This document shows, piece by piece, positions 20,483 to 29,148 of a DNA stretch of 64,000 nt. This DNA is from Neomicrococcus lactis (GTDB taxonomy: Bacteria; Actinomycetota; Actinomycetes; Actinomycetales; Micrococcaceae). The notes beneath the pieces were generated by a model that had not been told where the DNA came from, did no database searches, and saw only the letters and a list, made by a program, of their open reading frames with translations. Both the position numbers and the translations under genes were made by a program. The first letter of the stretch is position 1. The number at the start of each line of letters is the position of its first letter. The stretch covers positions 1,674,001-1,738,000 of the forward strand of contig NZ_JACHBL010000001.1 of the NCBI RefSeq assembly GCF_014200305.1, given 5' to 3'.

Positions 20483-22276
20483 TTAGCTCGCCTCCTGGCG
20501 TCCTTGAAAAGGGGTGATGACCGGCAGTGACGTAGTCGCTGTCGACGTGATATCTGACTTCGGGGAACGCAAGCGCAACCAGTAGAAGCCCTGGGATCCC
20601 AGCGAAATCGTGGTCTTTCCGTCTTCGCCAATTGGCGGGAAGACGTGTCCACCAAAGACATCGCGCAAACCGCGTCCCGCGTAATCCGGCAAGTCCAGCT
20701 CAGCGCTGACCGGGTGCTGAGACAGGTTGTAAACGCACAAAATCTGCTCCGCAGCACCGGATTCCATCTGCCACTCTTCGGCATCCGGAACGACCGTCGC
20801 TTCGCGCAGGAAAGCCAGCACTTGAGAAGTGGACGACTCCACGCTGCGGTACGAACCCATGCCGAAGACCGGGTGCTGACGGCGCACGCCCAGCATCTGC
20901 CGCAACCAGTGCAGCATCGAGGACGAATGAGCCAACTGCTGCTCCACGTTCACGGTGGTGTAGTTGTACACGAGCGACTGGATGACCGGCAGGTACAGCT
21001 TGCCTGGGTCCGCGCTCGAGAATCCAGCATTGCGGTCCGGGTTCCACTGCATTGGCGTGCGGGAAGCATCGCGGTCTTCCAGCCAAATGTTGTCGCCCAT
21101 ACCGATTTCGTCGCCGTAGTACAAGAACGGGCTGCCCGGCAGGGAAAGCAACAGGGCGTGGATGAGCTCAAGCTCGGAGCGGGAGTTATCCAGCAGCGGC
21201 GCCAAGCGACGGCGAATACCCACGTTGGCGCGCATGCGCGAATCCGGTGCGTACCAGCCCAACATCGCTTCGCGCTCTGCCGGCGTCACCATTTCGAGTG
21301 TCAGCTCGTCATGGTTACGCAAGAACGTGCCCCACTGCGTCCCGTTCGGGATCGCCGGGGTGTGCTCCATAGCCTCGATAATGGGCTCAGCCTGTTGATT
21401 ACGCAGTGCGTAGAAGATCTTCGGCATGATCGGGAAGTGGAAGCACATGTGGCATTCCGGGTTTTCCTCGCTGCCGAAGTACTCCACCACTTCTGCCGGC
21501 GGCTGGTTGGCCTCGGCGATGATGATGCGTCCCGGGTATTCCTTGTCCACAAGCGCACGGAGATCCCGCAAGAAGTCATGCGTTCCCGGCAAGTTCTCGC
21601 AGTTGGTGCCGTCTTCCTCGTAGAGGTACGGGATGGCGTCCGCGCGGAAGCCGTCCACGCCCACGTCCAGCCAGAAGCGCACCACGTTGAACATGGCTTC
21701 GTGCACGGCCGGGTTCTCAAAGTTCAGGTCCGGCTGGTGGCTGAAGAAGCGGTGCCAGTAGAACTGGCGGCGTACCGGGTCAAAGGACCAGTTCGATTCC
21801 TCAGTGTCAATGAAGATGATGCGGGCGTCTTGGTACTTCTCGTCCGTATCGCTCCACACGTAGAAATCGCCGTAGGGTCCGTCTGGATCGCGGCGGGATT
21901 CCTGAAACCAGTGGTGCTGGTCGCTCGTGTGGTTCATGGGCAGGTCGATGATGACGCGTAGCCCGCGAGCGTGCGCTTCAGAGACGAGTCGGCGGAAGTC
22001 ACCGAGCGTACCGAATTCGTCCAGCACGTCCTCGTAATCCGAGATGTCATAGCCGCCGTCTTTGAGGGGCGACTTGAAGAACGGTGGCACCCAGAGGCAA
22101 TCGATGCCGAGCCACTGCAAGTAGTCCAGTTTGTCGATCAAACCTGAGAGGTCACCCACGCCGTCGCCGTTGGAGTCGGCAAATGCGCGAACCAAGACCT
22201 CGTAAAACACCGCTTTGCGGTGCCAATCGGGGTCGTGCGAAATTCCGGGTGCGTGCAATTGGTACGGATTAGCCAC
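20483..22276 (-). CDS. treS: Trehalose synthase TreS (maltose alpha-D-glucosyltransferase)
   Basis: This 597-residue GH13 enzyme interconverts maltose and trehalose, feeding the Pep2 domain encoded next. Signatures are GDGVGDLSGLIDKLDYLQWL, PPFFKSPLKDGGYDISDY, nucleophile Asp in VDGFRADAIPYLYEEDGTNC, acid Glu in IIIAEANQ and NHDELTLEM. The GTG at 22276 (VANPYQLHAPG) is chosen because GAGG lies 7 bp upstream and it gives a typical TreS length. The longer open frame upstream lies within glgE and is not TreS-like. It overlaps the glgE stop by 8 bp, and its own last codons carry the ribosome site for the next gene. Confidence 0.93.
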   Translation of the reverse strand: MANPYQLHAPGISHDPDWHRKAVFYEVLVRAFADSNGDGVGDLSGLIDKLDYLQWLGIDCLWVPPFFKSPLKDGGYDISDYEDVLDEFGTLGDFRRLVSEAHARGLRVIIDLPMNHTSDQHHWFQESRRDPDGPYGDFYVWSDTDEKYQDARIIFIDTEESNWSFDPVRRQFYWHRFFSHQPDLNFENPAVHEAMFNVVRFWLDVGVDGFRADAIPYLYEEDGTNCENLPGTHDFLRDLRALVDKEYPGRIIIAEANQPPAEVVEYFGSEENPECHMCFHFPIMPKIFYALRNQQAEPIIEAMEHTPAIPNGTQWGTFLRNHDELTLEMVTPAEREAMLGWYAPDSRMRANVGIRRRLAPLLDNSRSELELIHALLLSLPGSPFLYYGDEIGMGDNIWLEDRDASRTPMQWNPDRNAGFSSADPGKLYLPVIQSLVYNYTTVNVEQQLAHSSSMLHWLRQMLGVRRQHPVFGMGSYRSVESSTSQVLAFLREATVVPDAEEWQMESGAAEQILCVYNLSQHPVSAELDLPDYAGRGLRDVFGGHVFPPIGEDGKTTISLGSQGFYWLRLRSPKSDITSTATTSLPVITPFQGRQEAS

Positions 22277-24440
22277 GAATACCTCGGCGGATTGACAGAA
22301 TATGGGCAGGGCGGTGGTGTGGATCGAGGCGGTAGTAGTTCTCCGCTCCCCATTCCCACGTTTCGCCGGAAAGAAGGTCGTCCACCAGGAACGTGCCGTG
22401 GTCGGTGAGATCCTCGGGCCGCAAATCGAGGGCGGCGAGATCCAGCTGAACTTGTCCTTCACGGGCGTAGTGCGAATCCGTGTTGACCAGCACAATGACG
22501 GTATCGATGTCGCCCGTATTTCCTTCCGGTACGACGCCGCCGCTTGCGTCCGTGAGCACACCTTGCGGTTGTGCGTGACGCGTCTTGGAGAAGGCCACTG
22601 TGGCGTCATCCGAGGTGGGGTGCAAGCGCAGAGTGCGCAAATCACCCAGTGCTGGATGCGTCTTGCGGATCTCGTTGAGGCGACGAATCAACGGCACAAT
22701 CGAGCGTCCTTCGGCTGCGGCGGCAGCGAAGTCGCGGTTCTTGTACTCGTACTTTTCGTTGTCGATGTTCTCTTCGGCGCCCGGGCGTGCCACGTGCTCG
22801 CACAGCTCAAAGCCCGCGTACATGCCCCACAGCGGAGTGGCCGTTGCGGCAAGGATCGCGCGGATCTTGAACGCTGGCTGGCCACCGTACTGCAAGTACT
22901 CCGTCAGGATGTCTGGGGTGTTGACCCAGAAGTTCGGGCGGAAGTACGCAGGGGAATCCTGCGAAACGTGGCCCAAGTACTCGTAGAGCTCATCCTTGGT
23001 GTTGCGCCATGTGAAGTACGTGTAGGACTGCTGGAAGCCAGCCTTGCCAAGTGCTCCCATCATGGCCGGACGCGTGAAAGCCTCGGCCAAGAAAATCACG
23101 TCTGGGTGTTCCTTGTTCACCTTGTGGATGAGCCATTCCCAGAACTGCAGCGGCTTGGTGTGCGGGTTATCCACGCGGAAGATCTTGACGCCACGATCAA
23201 TCCACAAATTGACGACGCGCAGGACCTCTCTGTAGATGCCCTTTGGATCGTTGTCGAAGTTGATCGGGTAGATGTCCTGATACTTCTTCGGCGGGTTCTC
23301 GGCGTAAGCGATCGTTCCGTCGACCCGAGTGGTGAACCATTCTGGGTGTTCTTGCACCCACGGATGGTCCGGGCTGGCTTGGAGCGCGAGGTCGAGAGCA
23401 ACCTCGAGTCCGCGCTGCTTGGCAGCGTGAACGAAGGCTTCGAAGTCCTCGACCGTGCCCAAGTCTGGGTGGATCGCGTCGTGTCCACCGTCAGGCGAAC
23501 CGATAGCCCAAGGTGAACCTGGATCGTGCTCGCCGGCATGCAGGGTGTTGTTAGGACCCTTGCGGTGCGCGCGGCCAATCGGGTGGATCGGCGGCATGTA
23601 AATGACGTCGAAGCCCATATCTGCCACGCGATCTAGCGAAGCAATGGCCGTGCGGAAGTTTCCGGACGTGAACGTTCCGGTTTCTTCGTTGAACACGGCG
23701 CCTTCGGAGCGCGGGAAGAATTCGTACCAAGCGGCGTTACCGGCGGCAACGCGTTCCACGTTGAGCGGGAACTTGCCGCTGTAGGTGACGAGTCGACGCA
23801 ATGGACGCTCGGCGAGCAGCTTCGTGACCTCGGGAGTCACGCCAGCCGCAAAGCGATCAAGCGGCTCGCGGGTGGTGTCAGAAAGACCTTCCACAGCACC
23901 GCGAAGAATTGCCTCGTGCTCGGGCAACAGCGCTGCGGATTCAGGAATCTTGTGCTTGTTGCCCACGAACTTGCTGAGCGCCTCAAGGGCTGCGCTACCG
24001 CGCGAGCTCGCTGACTCCTGGGTGTTGGCGGCAGCGGCGTCGGCGGCCATGGAGAAGAGCTTGATGCCCTCTTGAATCATGAGCTCGGTGTCCACACCGG
24101 CGGCGATCTTCACGCCGGCATCGTGAACCCACGTGTCATAGGGACTATCCCAGGCTTCGATCTCGAATTCCCAGAGTCCTTCGGAGTCTGGGCGCAGGCT
24201 ACCGTGCCACTGGTCGAGACCTGGCGCGCCAGGCTTCAACCGGACGCGTTGACGTTCGCGCCCATGCGGGTCATAGAGCACTGCGGAGACACCGAGTTGG
24301 TCATGGCCTTCTCGGAACGCCACGGCGGAAACGGTGACTTCCTCTCCCGCGAAAGCTTTCGCAGGAACCTTTCCGCCCTCGATAGTCGGTTGAACTTCGG
24401 TCACGGGGATTCGGCCGTAATCGGCTTTTCCATAGCTCAC
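22269..24440 (-). CDS. glgE: Alpha-1,4-glucan:maltose-1-phosphate maltosyltransferase GlgE
   Basis: This 723-residue GH13 subfamily 3 enzyme transfers maltosyl units from maltose-1-phosphate to growing alpha-1,4-glucans. The N-terminal all-beta domain (GRIPVTEVQPTIEGGKVPAK) and helical bundle precede the barrel, with DVIYMPPIHPIGRAHRKG, nucleophile Asp in IFRVDNPHTKP, acid Glu in IFLAEAFTRP and the domain ending LDPHHRPAHILS. It is the first gene of the glgE-treS-pep2/glgB operon. No strong ribosome site precedes the ATG at 24440. Length is slightly above the usual 660-700, so a start a few codons downstream is possible. Confidence 0.93.
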   Translation of the reverse strand: MSYGKADYGRIPVTEVQPTIEGGKVPAKAFAGEEVTVSAVAFREGHDQLGVSAVLYDPHGRERQRVRLKPGAPGLDQWHGSLRPDSEGLWEFEIEAWDSPYDTWVHDAGVKIAAGVDTELMIQEGIKLFSMAADAAAANTQESASSRGSAALEALSKFVGNKHKIPESAALLPEHEAILRGAVEGLSDTTREPLDRFAAGVTPEVTKLLAERPLRRLVTYSGKFPLNVERVAAGNAAWYEFFPRSEGAVFNEETGTFTSGNFRTAIASLDRVADMGFDVIYMPPIHPIGRAHRKGPNNTLHAGEHDPGSPWAIGSPDGGHDAIHPDLGTVEDFEAFVHAAKQRGLEVALDLALQASPDHPWVQEHPEWFTTRVDGTIAYAENPPKKYQDIYPINFDNDPKGIYREVLRVVNLWIDRGVKIFRVDNPHTKPLQFWEWLIHKVNKEHPDVIFLAEAFTRPAMMGALGKAGFQQSYTYFTWRNTKDELYEYLGHVSQDSPAYFRPNFWVNTPDILTEYLQYGGQPAFKIRAILAATATPLWGMYAGFELCEHVARPGAEENIDNEKYEYKNRDFAAAAAEGRSIVPLIRRLNEIRKTHPALGDLRTLRLHPTSDDATVAFSKTRHAQPQGVLTDASGGVVPEGNTGDIDTVIVLVNTDSHYAREGQVQLDLAALDLRPEDLTDHGTFLVDDLLSGETWEWGAENYYRLDPHHRPAHILSIRRGIRG

Positions 24441-24560
24441 AGTTAAGAAACTAGCGACAATTCAGTCGCATATCCAAGCCCTGCGCCCAAGACGCGGCTA
24501 ATTGTGCGGTTTTATGCCGAAGATTTTGCGGCCGTAGCCCGCTCAGATGCCGAGCAAGGG

Positions 24561-25127
24561 CTAATAAACGTCAGACAACTTCTCATGCTCTTTGGCGCGC
24601 TTCAGCCGCCACACCGGGTACACCAAGAGTGCGATCACTAGGCCCAGCACGGTAGCGAGAGCAACTACCAGCCCGGCGATTGGCCCAGCGACCACGTAGA
24701 ACACCAGCGTGATGGCGCTCGCCATCAGGATTCCCACGAGCCACACCACGGTGCGCAGAATGAGATGCCCGGAATCAACCAACTGGTATTTCAAATGACG
24801 GCCAAAGAATTCGCGGTGAAGTGCAACGGGGATCAGCATGAACACAATCGTGACGCCGGCCAGCAGCATGGTCCCCAAGTAGAGGTCCACTCCGAAAGGA
24901 TCCAACCGGTCAAAGCGCGCTTGGAACGGGAGGGTCAGCAGGAAGCCAGCAATGAGCTGCACGCCCGTTTGCATGACGCGAAGTTCCTGGAGAATGTCCG
25001 TCCATTGCCGGTCGCTCTTCTCCGAAGGCGTCTCATGACGGCCCGAATCAGCGTCGAGCTGCCAGTCCCCATAAGCACGTCGCTTGCGGTCGCTCGAGTC
25101 TCGATCGTTGTCTTCTGCGGTTCCCAT
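24561..25127 (-). CDS. DUF6328-family membrane protein
   Basis: This 188-residue protein has a charged N-terminus (about 60 residues) with the family signature ETPSEKSDRQWTDILQELRV and QTGVQLIAGFLLTLPFQARF. Four hydrophobic segments follow (the last two VGILMASAITLVFYVVAG and LVVALATVLGLVIALLVYP). The function is unknown. The ATG at 25127 is preferred because GAAGGA lies just upstream; a longer frame starts at 25184. It is divergent from glgP, with a LacI-type operator in the shared gap, so it may be co-regulated with glucan turnover. Confidence 0.75.
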   Translation of the reverse strand: MGTAEDNDRDSSDRKRRAYGDWQLDADSGRHETPSEKSDRQWTDILQELRVMQTGVQLIAGFLLTLPFQARFDRLDPFGVDLYLGTMLLAGVTIVFMLIPVALHREFFGRHLKYQLVDSGHLILRTVVWLVGILMASAITLVFYVVAGPIAGLVVALATVLGLVIALLVYPVWRLKRAKEHEKLSDVY

Positions 25128-25194
25128 GGATCCTTCGCTCAGTGATTTTCTCGCGGCCTCAAAGGCCTCTCCGGACGATGGCAATTCTCCCTAG

Positions 25195-25208
25195 TGTAAG
25201 CGCTTCCA
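25195..25208. promoter_or_regulatory. LacI-family operator in the glgP / DUF6328 divergent region
   Basis: TGTAAGCGCTTCCA shares TGTAAGCG with the malE operator at 4922 and keeps the central CG. It lies 87 bp upstream of the glgP start. It suggests that the regulator at 5121 or a paralogue controls glycogen phosphorylase. Confidence 0.55.
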
Positions 25209-25281
25209 CCCCAATGATGGCGCTAAATTCAACTTGCTGAATGTGATCAGGGTAACAATGCGATTTTCCAGTGTTGTGTAC

Positions 25282-25287
25282 TAGCGT
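25282..25287 (+). promoter_or_regulatory. -10 element of a probably leaderless glgP promoter
   Basis: TAGCGT ends 7 bp before the GTG at 25295. There is no purine-rich ribosome site nearby. Confidence 0.4.
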
Positions 25288-25294
25288 TGGACGG

Positions 25295-27904
25295 GTGAAG
25301 GCTATCCGACGATTTACCGTACGCACCGTCCTCCCTGCCTCGATTAGCGGATTGGGCCATTTGGCTTCCAATCTGCGCTGGTCCTGGCACGAACCCACCG
25401 CGAATCTTTTCCGCGACCTTGATCCGGACGCCTATGCGGCTGTCGGCGGCGATCCAGTGGCCTTGCTGGGGCAGTTTGACCGCGCCAAGCTTGACGCTCT
25501 CGCAGCCGACCATTCGATCGTGGACCGCGTCAATGATTTGACCGCTGACTTGGATCGCTATTTGACCGAACCACGTTGGTGCCAGAACTTGGGCGAGAAT
25601 GCCCCGAAATCCATTGCGTATTTCTCCCCCGAATACGGCATCACGTCCGTGCTCCCCCAGTACTCCGGTGGCCTCGGCATCCTCGCTGGCGACCATTTGA
25701 AGTCCGCTAGCGACTTGGGCGTCCCACTCATCGGCGTGGGCTTGCTCTATCAGGCGGGTTACTTCAAGCAAGCGCTCTCGCGCGATGCGTGGCAGCAAGA
25801 GTCTTACCCCGTGTTGGATCCGGACGGACTTCCGCTCACTTTGTTGCGTGAAGCTGACGGCTCCCCCGCGATCGTGACGCTTCCCCTCCCTGATAATCGC
25901 CAGCTTCACGCGTACATTTGGCGCGCTGACGTGGGCCGCGTCCCGCTCCTTCTGTTGGATTCCAACATTCCAAATAACGACGACGCCGCTCGGCAAATCA
26001 CTGACCGCCTGTATGGCGGTGGTGGCGATCATCGTCTCCAGCAGGAACTGCTCTTGGGCATGGGCGGCGTCAAGGCGCTGCGTACCTACGCACGCTTGAC
26101 CGGCACCCCAGCTCCCGAGGTGTTCCACACCAACGAAGGCCATGCCGGCTTCTTGGGCATCGAACGCATTCGCGAGCTCATGGACTACGGACTCACGTGG
26201 GACGAAGCGTTGACCGCAGTTCGCGCGTCGACGGTCTTCACCACGCACACTCCGGTTCCTGCAGGTATTGACCGCTTCCAGGCTCTGCAGGTTGGCCACT
26301 TCTTCCGCGCCGGTCTGGCGCCGAACGTGCCACTCGATGGCATCTTGTCTCTTGGCGCCGAGAACTACGAGGGTGGCGACCCAGCAACCTTCAACATGGC
26401 CGTCATGGGTCTGCGACTCGGTCAGCGCGCCAATGGTGTGGCCAAGCTGCATGGCAAGGTCTCACGCGGCATGTTCTCCGGACTGTGGAGCGGCTTCGAC
26501 GTTGACGAAGTGCCCATCACCTCGGTCACCAACGGCGTCCACGTTCCGACGTGGGTTGACCCCAAGATCGCGAACTTCGCCGCCGAGCGATTCGGCCGCA
26601 ACACTGTGGCAGAGGGCGACTGGTCCCGTGCGGCAGACGTGGATGACGCCGAGCTCTGGGCACTGCGTCGCGAACTTCGTGTGCAACTGATTGACGACGT
26701 TCGTGAGCGCGTACGCGCTTCATGGATCAAGCGCGGCGCTTCTGAAGCTGAGCTTGAGTGGACCAAGAACGTTTTGGATCCAGATGTCTTGACGATCGGT
26801 TTCGCACGACGCGTTCCTACGTACAAGCGCTTGACGCTCATGCTGCGCGATCCCGCTCGTTTGAAGAAGATCCTGCTGCACCCACAGCACCCTGTGCAGA
26901 TCGTGGTGGCTGGTAAGTCTCACCCGGCCGATGAAGCCGGTAAGAAGATGATCCAGGATTTGGTCCGCTTCACGGATGATCCAGAAGTGCGTCACCGCAT
27001 TGTCTTTTTGCCGAACTACGACATGAAGATGGCTCGCACGCTCTTCCCTGGTTGCGATGTGTGGCTCAACAACCCACTTCGCCCGCTCGAAGCCTGCGGC
27101 ACCTCCGGCATGAAGGCAGCTATAAACGGCGCCCTCAACCTCTCGGTGCTTGATGGCTGGTGGGACGAGTTGTACGACGGCGAAAACGGCTGGGCCATCC
27201 CTACCGCTCCGGCAGGAACCTCCGCTGAAGCTCGCGATGACTTCGAGTCCGCCGCGCTCTACACGCTCATTGAGAACACGGTGGCTCCTCGCTTCTACGG
27301 CACGGAAGCTGCCGAGAGCGCTGGAGCAGCGGGGCCGTCCGAGCACGGGGCAGCAGGTTCGGAATTGCCACACACCTGGATCCACATGATCAAGCACACG
27401 CTGTCTGATCTGGGTCCCAAGGTCTCGGCAACTCGCATGGTTCAGGACTACGTCCAGCAGCTCTACATCCCGGCAGCTGAAGCAGGCCGCGAGATCGCAG
27501 CGAACGAGTTTGCGAACGCTCGCGAACTCGCGAACTACGTATCCCGCATGCGTCACGGCTTCGGCAACGTTCACGTGGAGCACGTTGAGTCCGTGGGCAT
27601 CGACGAAGAACCAAGCTTGGGCGATTACTTCCGTGTGAACGCGTATGTGCGTTTGGGCGACATCGCTCCACACGAGGTTCAGGTCCAGGTCATTTCCGGT
27701 ACTGTCACGGCGAATGACGACCTCGCGGATACCGTCACGAGCAACCTCGAACTGGCACAGGACCTCGGCGAAGGCCGCTACCTGTACACCATGGAAATGG
27801 TGCTCAACCACTCCGGTTCGTTCGGCTACGGCGTGCGCGTGGTGCCATCGCATCCGCTTTTGGCCTCATCTGCCGAACTGGGCTTGGTAGCTAACGCTCA
27901 CTAA
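25295..27904 (+). CDS. glgP: Alpha-glucan phosphorylase GlgP (GT35, DUF3417-containing)
   Basis: This 869-residue PLP enzyme releases glucose-1-phosphate from glycogen or maltodextrins using inorganic phosphate. The N-terminus (KAIRRFTVRTVLPASISGLG) is the DUF3417 domain of the actinobacterial long-form phosphorylases. The phosphorylase signature EACGTSGMKAAINGALNLSV contains the PLP lysine near residue 605. The GTG at 25295 matches the expected N-terminus and follows a -10 hexamer by 7 bp; an alternative GTG lies at 25271. It is transcribed away from the glgE operon. A hairpin follows the stop. Confidence 0.93.
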   Translation: MKAIRRFTVRTVLPASISGLGHLASNLRWSWHEPTANLFRDLDPDAYAAVGGDPVALLGQFDRAKLDALAADHSIVDRVNDLTADLDRYLTEPRWCQNLGENAPKSIAYFSPEYGITSVLPQYSGGLGILAGDHLKSASDLGVPLIGVGLLYQAGYFKQALSRDAWQQESYPVLDPDGLPLTLLREADGSPAIVTLPLPDNRQLHAYIWRADVGRVPLLLLDSNIPNNDDAARQITDRLYGGGGDHRLQQELLLGMGGVKALRTYARLTGTPAPEVFHTNEGHAGFLGIERIRELMDYGLTWDEALTAVRASTVFTTHTPVPAGIDRFQALQVGHFFRAGLAPNVPLDGILSLGAENYEGGDPATFNMAVMGLRLGQRANGVAKLHGKVSRGMFSGLWSGFDVDEVPITSVTNGVHVPTWVDPKIANFAAERFGRNTVAEGDWSRAADVDDAELWALRRELRVQLIDDVRERVRASWIKRGASEAELEWTKNVLDPDVLTIGFARRVPTYKRLTLMLRDPARLKKILLHPQHPVQIVVAGKSHPADEAGKKMIQDLVRFTDDPEVRHRIVFLPNYDMKMARTLFPGCDVWLNNPLRPLEACGTSGMKAAINGALNLSVLDGWWDELYDGENGWAIPTAPAGTSAEARDDFESAALYTLIENTVAPRFYGTEAAESAGAAGPSEHGAAGSELPHTWIHMIKHTLSDLGPKVSATRMVQDYVQQLYIPAAEAGREIAANEFANARELANYVSRMRHGFGNVHVEHVESVGIDEEPSLGDYFRVNAYVRLGDIAPHEVQVQVISGTVTANDDLADTVTSNLELAQDLGEGRYLYTMEMVLNHSGSFGYGVRVVPSHPLLASSAELGLVANAH

Positions 27905-27925
27905 GCTCCATAACTGCCCTAAAAC

Positions 27926-27961
27926 ACGAAATGCCGCTTCCCGTGGGAAGCGGCATTTCGT
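27926..27961. terminator. Bidirectional terminator between glgP and the butanediol dehydrogenase gene
   Basis: A perfect 17-bp inverted repeat (ACGAAATGCCGCTTCCC with its complement) around GT lies 22 bp after the glgP stop. The convergent gene ends at 27999. The stem has A/T-rich ends but no long U-run. Confidence 0.8.
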
Positions 27962-27998
27962 ATGGACCGCGTGAGATGCTCGATCGCGAAAAAAGCAG

Positions 27999-29060
27999 TT
28001 ATGCCTTTGGGTTCACGATGATCTTCACGTGATGCTCGTTGTTGTTAATGAGCTGCTCGAAGCCACCGGAAACGAGTTCGTCCAAACCGATGCGGCCCGT
28101 GATGAACGGAGCAAGGTCAAGCTTTCCGCTCTGAACCAGGGCAATGGTGTCTGGATGATCCCCTGCATAACCAATAGTGCCGCGAAGGTCGATTTCCTTC
28201 AGGACAATCTTCGGCATGTCAACGGCTGGCTTGTGACCCCAGATAGACACGTTGACCACCACACCGCCCGGCTTCACAGCGTCCAGCAACATATCCAAGA
28301 CAACGGGAACGGATGAGCATTCGAAGCCCACATCAGCGCCCTTGCCGCCGGTGAGTTCGCGAACCTTTTCCGCCACGTTGACTTCGCGTGGATCGAAGAC
28401 GTCGTCCGCGACGCCGGTTTCACGGGCCTTGGCCTTTCGTGCCTCAGACAATTCGGAGATGTACACCGTGAGTCCCTCGGCCTTGAGCACAGCAGCCGTG
28501 AGCAAGCCGATGGGGCCGGCACCGCCCACAATGGCGACCTGTCCAGCTTTAGCCTCGGAACGAACGAAGGCGTGGTGGCCCACGGACAACGGCTCAATCA
28601 GAGCCGCCTGATCAAGTGGGATGTCGCCAATAGGGTGGACCCAGCGGCGCTTCACCACAATCTTCTCGGAGAGTCCGCCACCACGGCCGCCAAGGCCAAT
28701 AAAGTTCATGTCCTTGGACAAGTGGTACGACTGTCCCTTGGAAGTGTCTACGTCGTCGTTAATGATGTAGGGCTCCACCACAACGTTCTCGCCGACCTTC
28801 AGGTCCGTGACGCCTTCACCCAGAGCGGTCACCGTGCCGGAGAATTCGTGCCCCAACGTCACGGGAGCGGATTCGCCAGAAATAGGATGCGGATGTCCTG
28901 CTGGCGGAACGAAGATTGGTCCTTCAAGGTATTCGTGCAAGTCAGTGCCGCAAATGCCGCACCAAGCAACTTCGATTTCAACCGTTCCCGGCAACAATTC
29001 CATTTCTGGAATGTCCTCGATGCGGATGTCTTTCTGATCGTAATAACGTGCTGCCCTCAT
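27999..29060 (-). CDS. bdhA: (R,R)-butanediol dehydrogenase-type zinc alcohol dehydrogenase
   Basis: This 353-residue medium-chain dehydrogenase fits 2,3-butanediol dehydrogenases, which interconvert acetoin and butanediol with NAD(H). Catalytic zinc ligands are in WCGICGTDLHEY and TLGHEFSG; the MDR-BDH signature YHLSKDMNFIGLGGRGGGLS lacks the structural-zinc cysteines, as usual for this branch. The Rossmann motif is VGGAGPIGLL. AAGGAG sits 7 bp before the ATG. It is monocistronic between two hairpins. L-threonine or other polyol dehydrogenase activity cannot be excluded. Confidence 0.85.
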   Translation of the reverse strand: MRAARYYDQKDIRIEDIPEMELLPGTVEIEVAWCGICGTDLHEYLEGPIFVPPAGHPHPISGESAPVTLGHEFSGTVTALGEGVTDLKVGENVVVEPYIINDDVDTSKGQSYHLSKDMNFIGLGGRGGGLSEKIVVKRRWVHPIGDIPLDQAALIEPLSVGHHAFVRSEAKAGQVAIVGGAGPIGLLTAAVLKAEGLTVYISELSEARKAKARETGVADDVFDPREVNVAEKVRELTGGKGADVGFECSSVPVVLDMLLDAVKPGGVVVNVSIWGHKPAVDMPKIVLKEIDLRGTIGYAGDHPDTIALVQSGKLDLAPFITGRIGLDELVSGGFEQLINNNEHHVKIIVNPKA

Positions 29061-29092
29061 GAATTCTCCTTAGAACTGCGTCTATAAGAATC

Positions 29093-29113
29093 GTCCGCGG
29101 CACGGCCGCGGAC
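29093..29113. terminator. Hairpin between glgX and the butanediol dehydrogenase gene
   Basis: A perfect 9-bp stem GTCCGCGGC / GCCGCGGAC around ACG lies 36 bp after the glgX stop and upstream of the dehydrogenase ribosome site. No U-run follows, so termination strength is uncertain. Confidence 0.5.
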
Positions 29114-29148
29114 GGCCAACAAACCAATCGTTGTTTGACTCTTTAACC

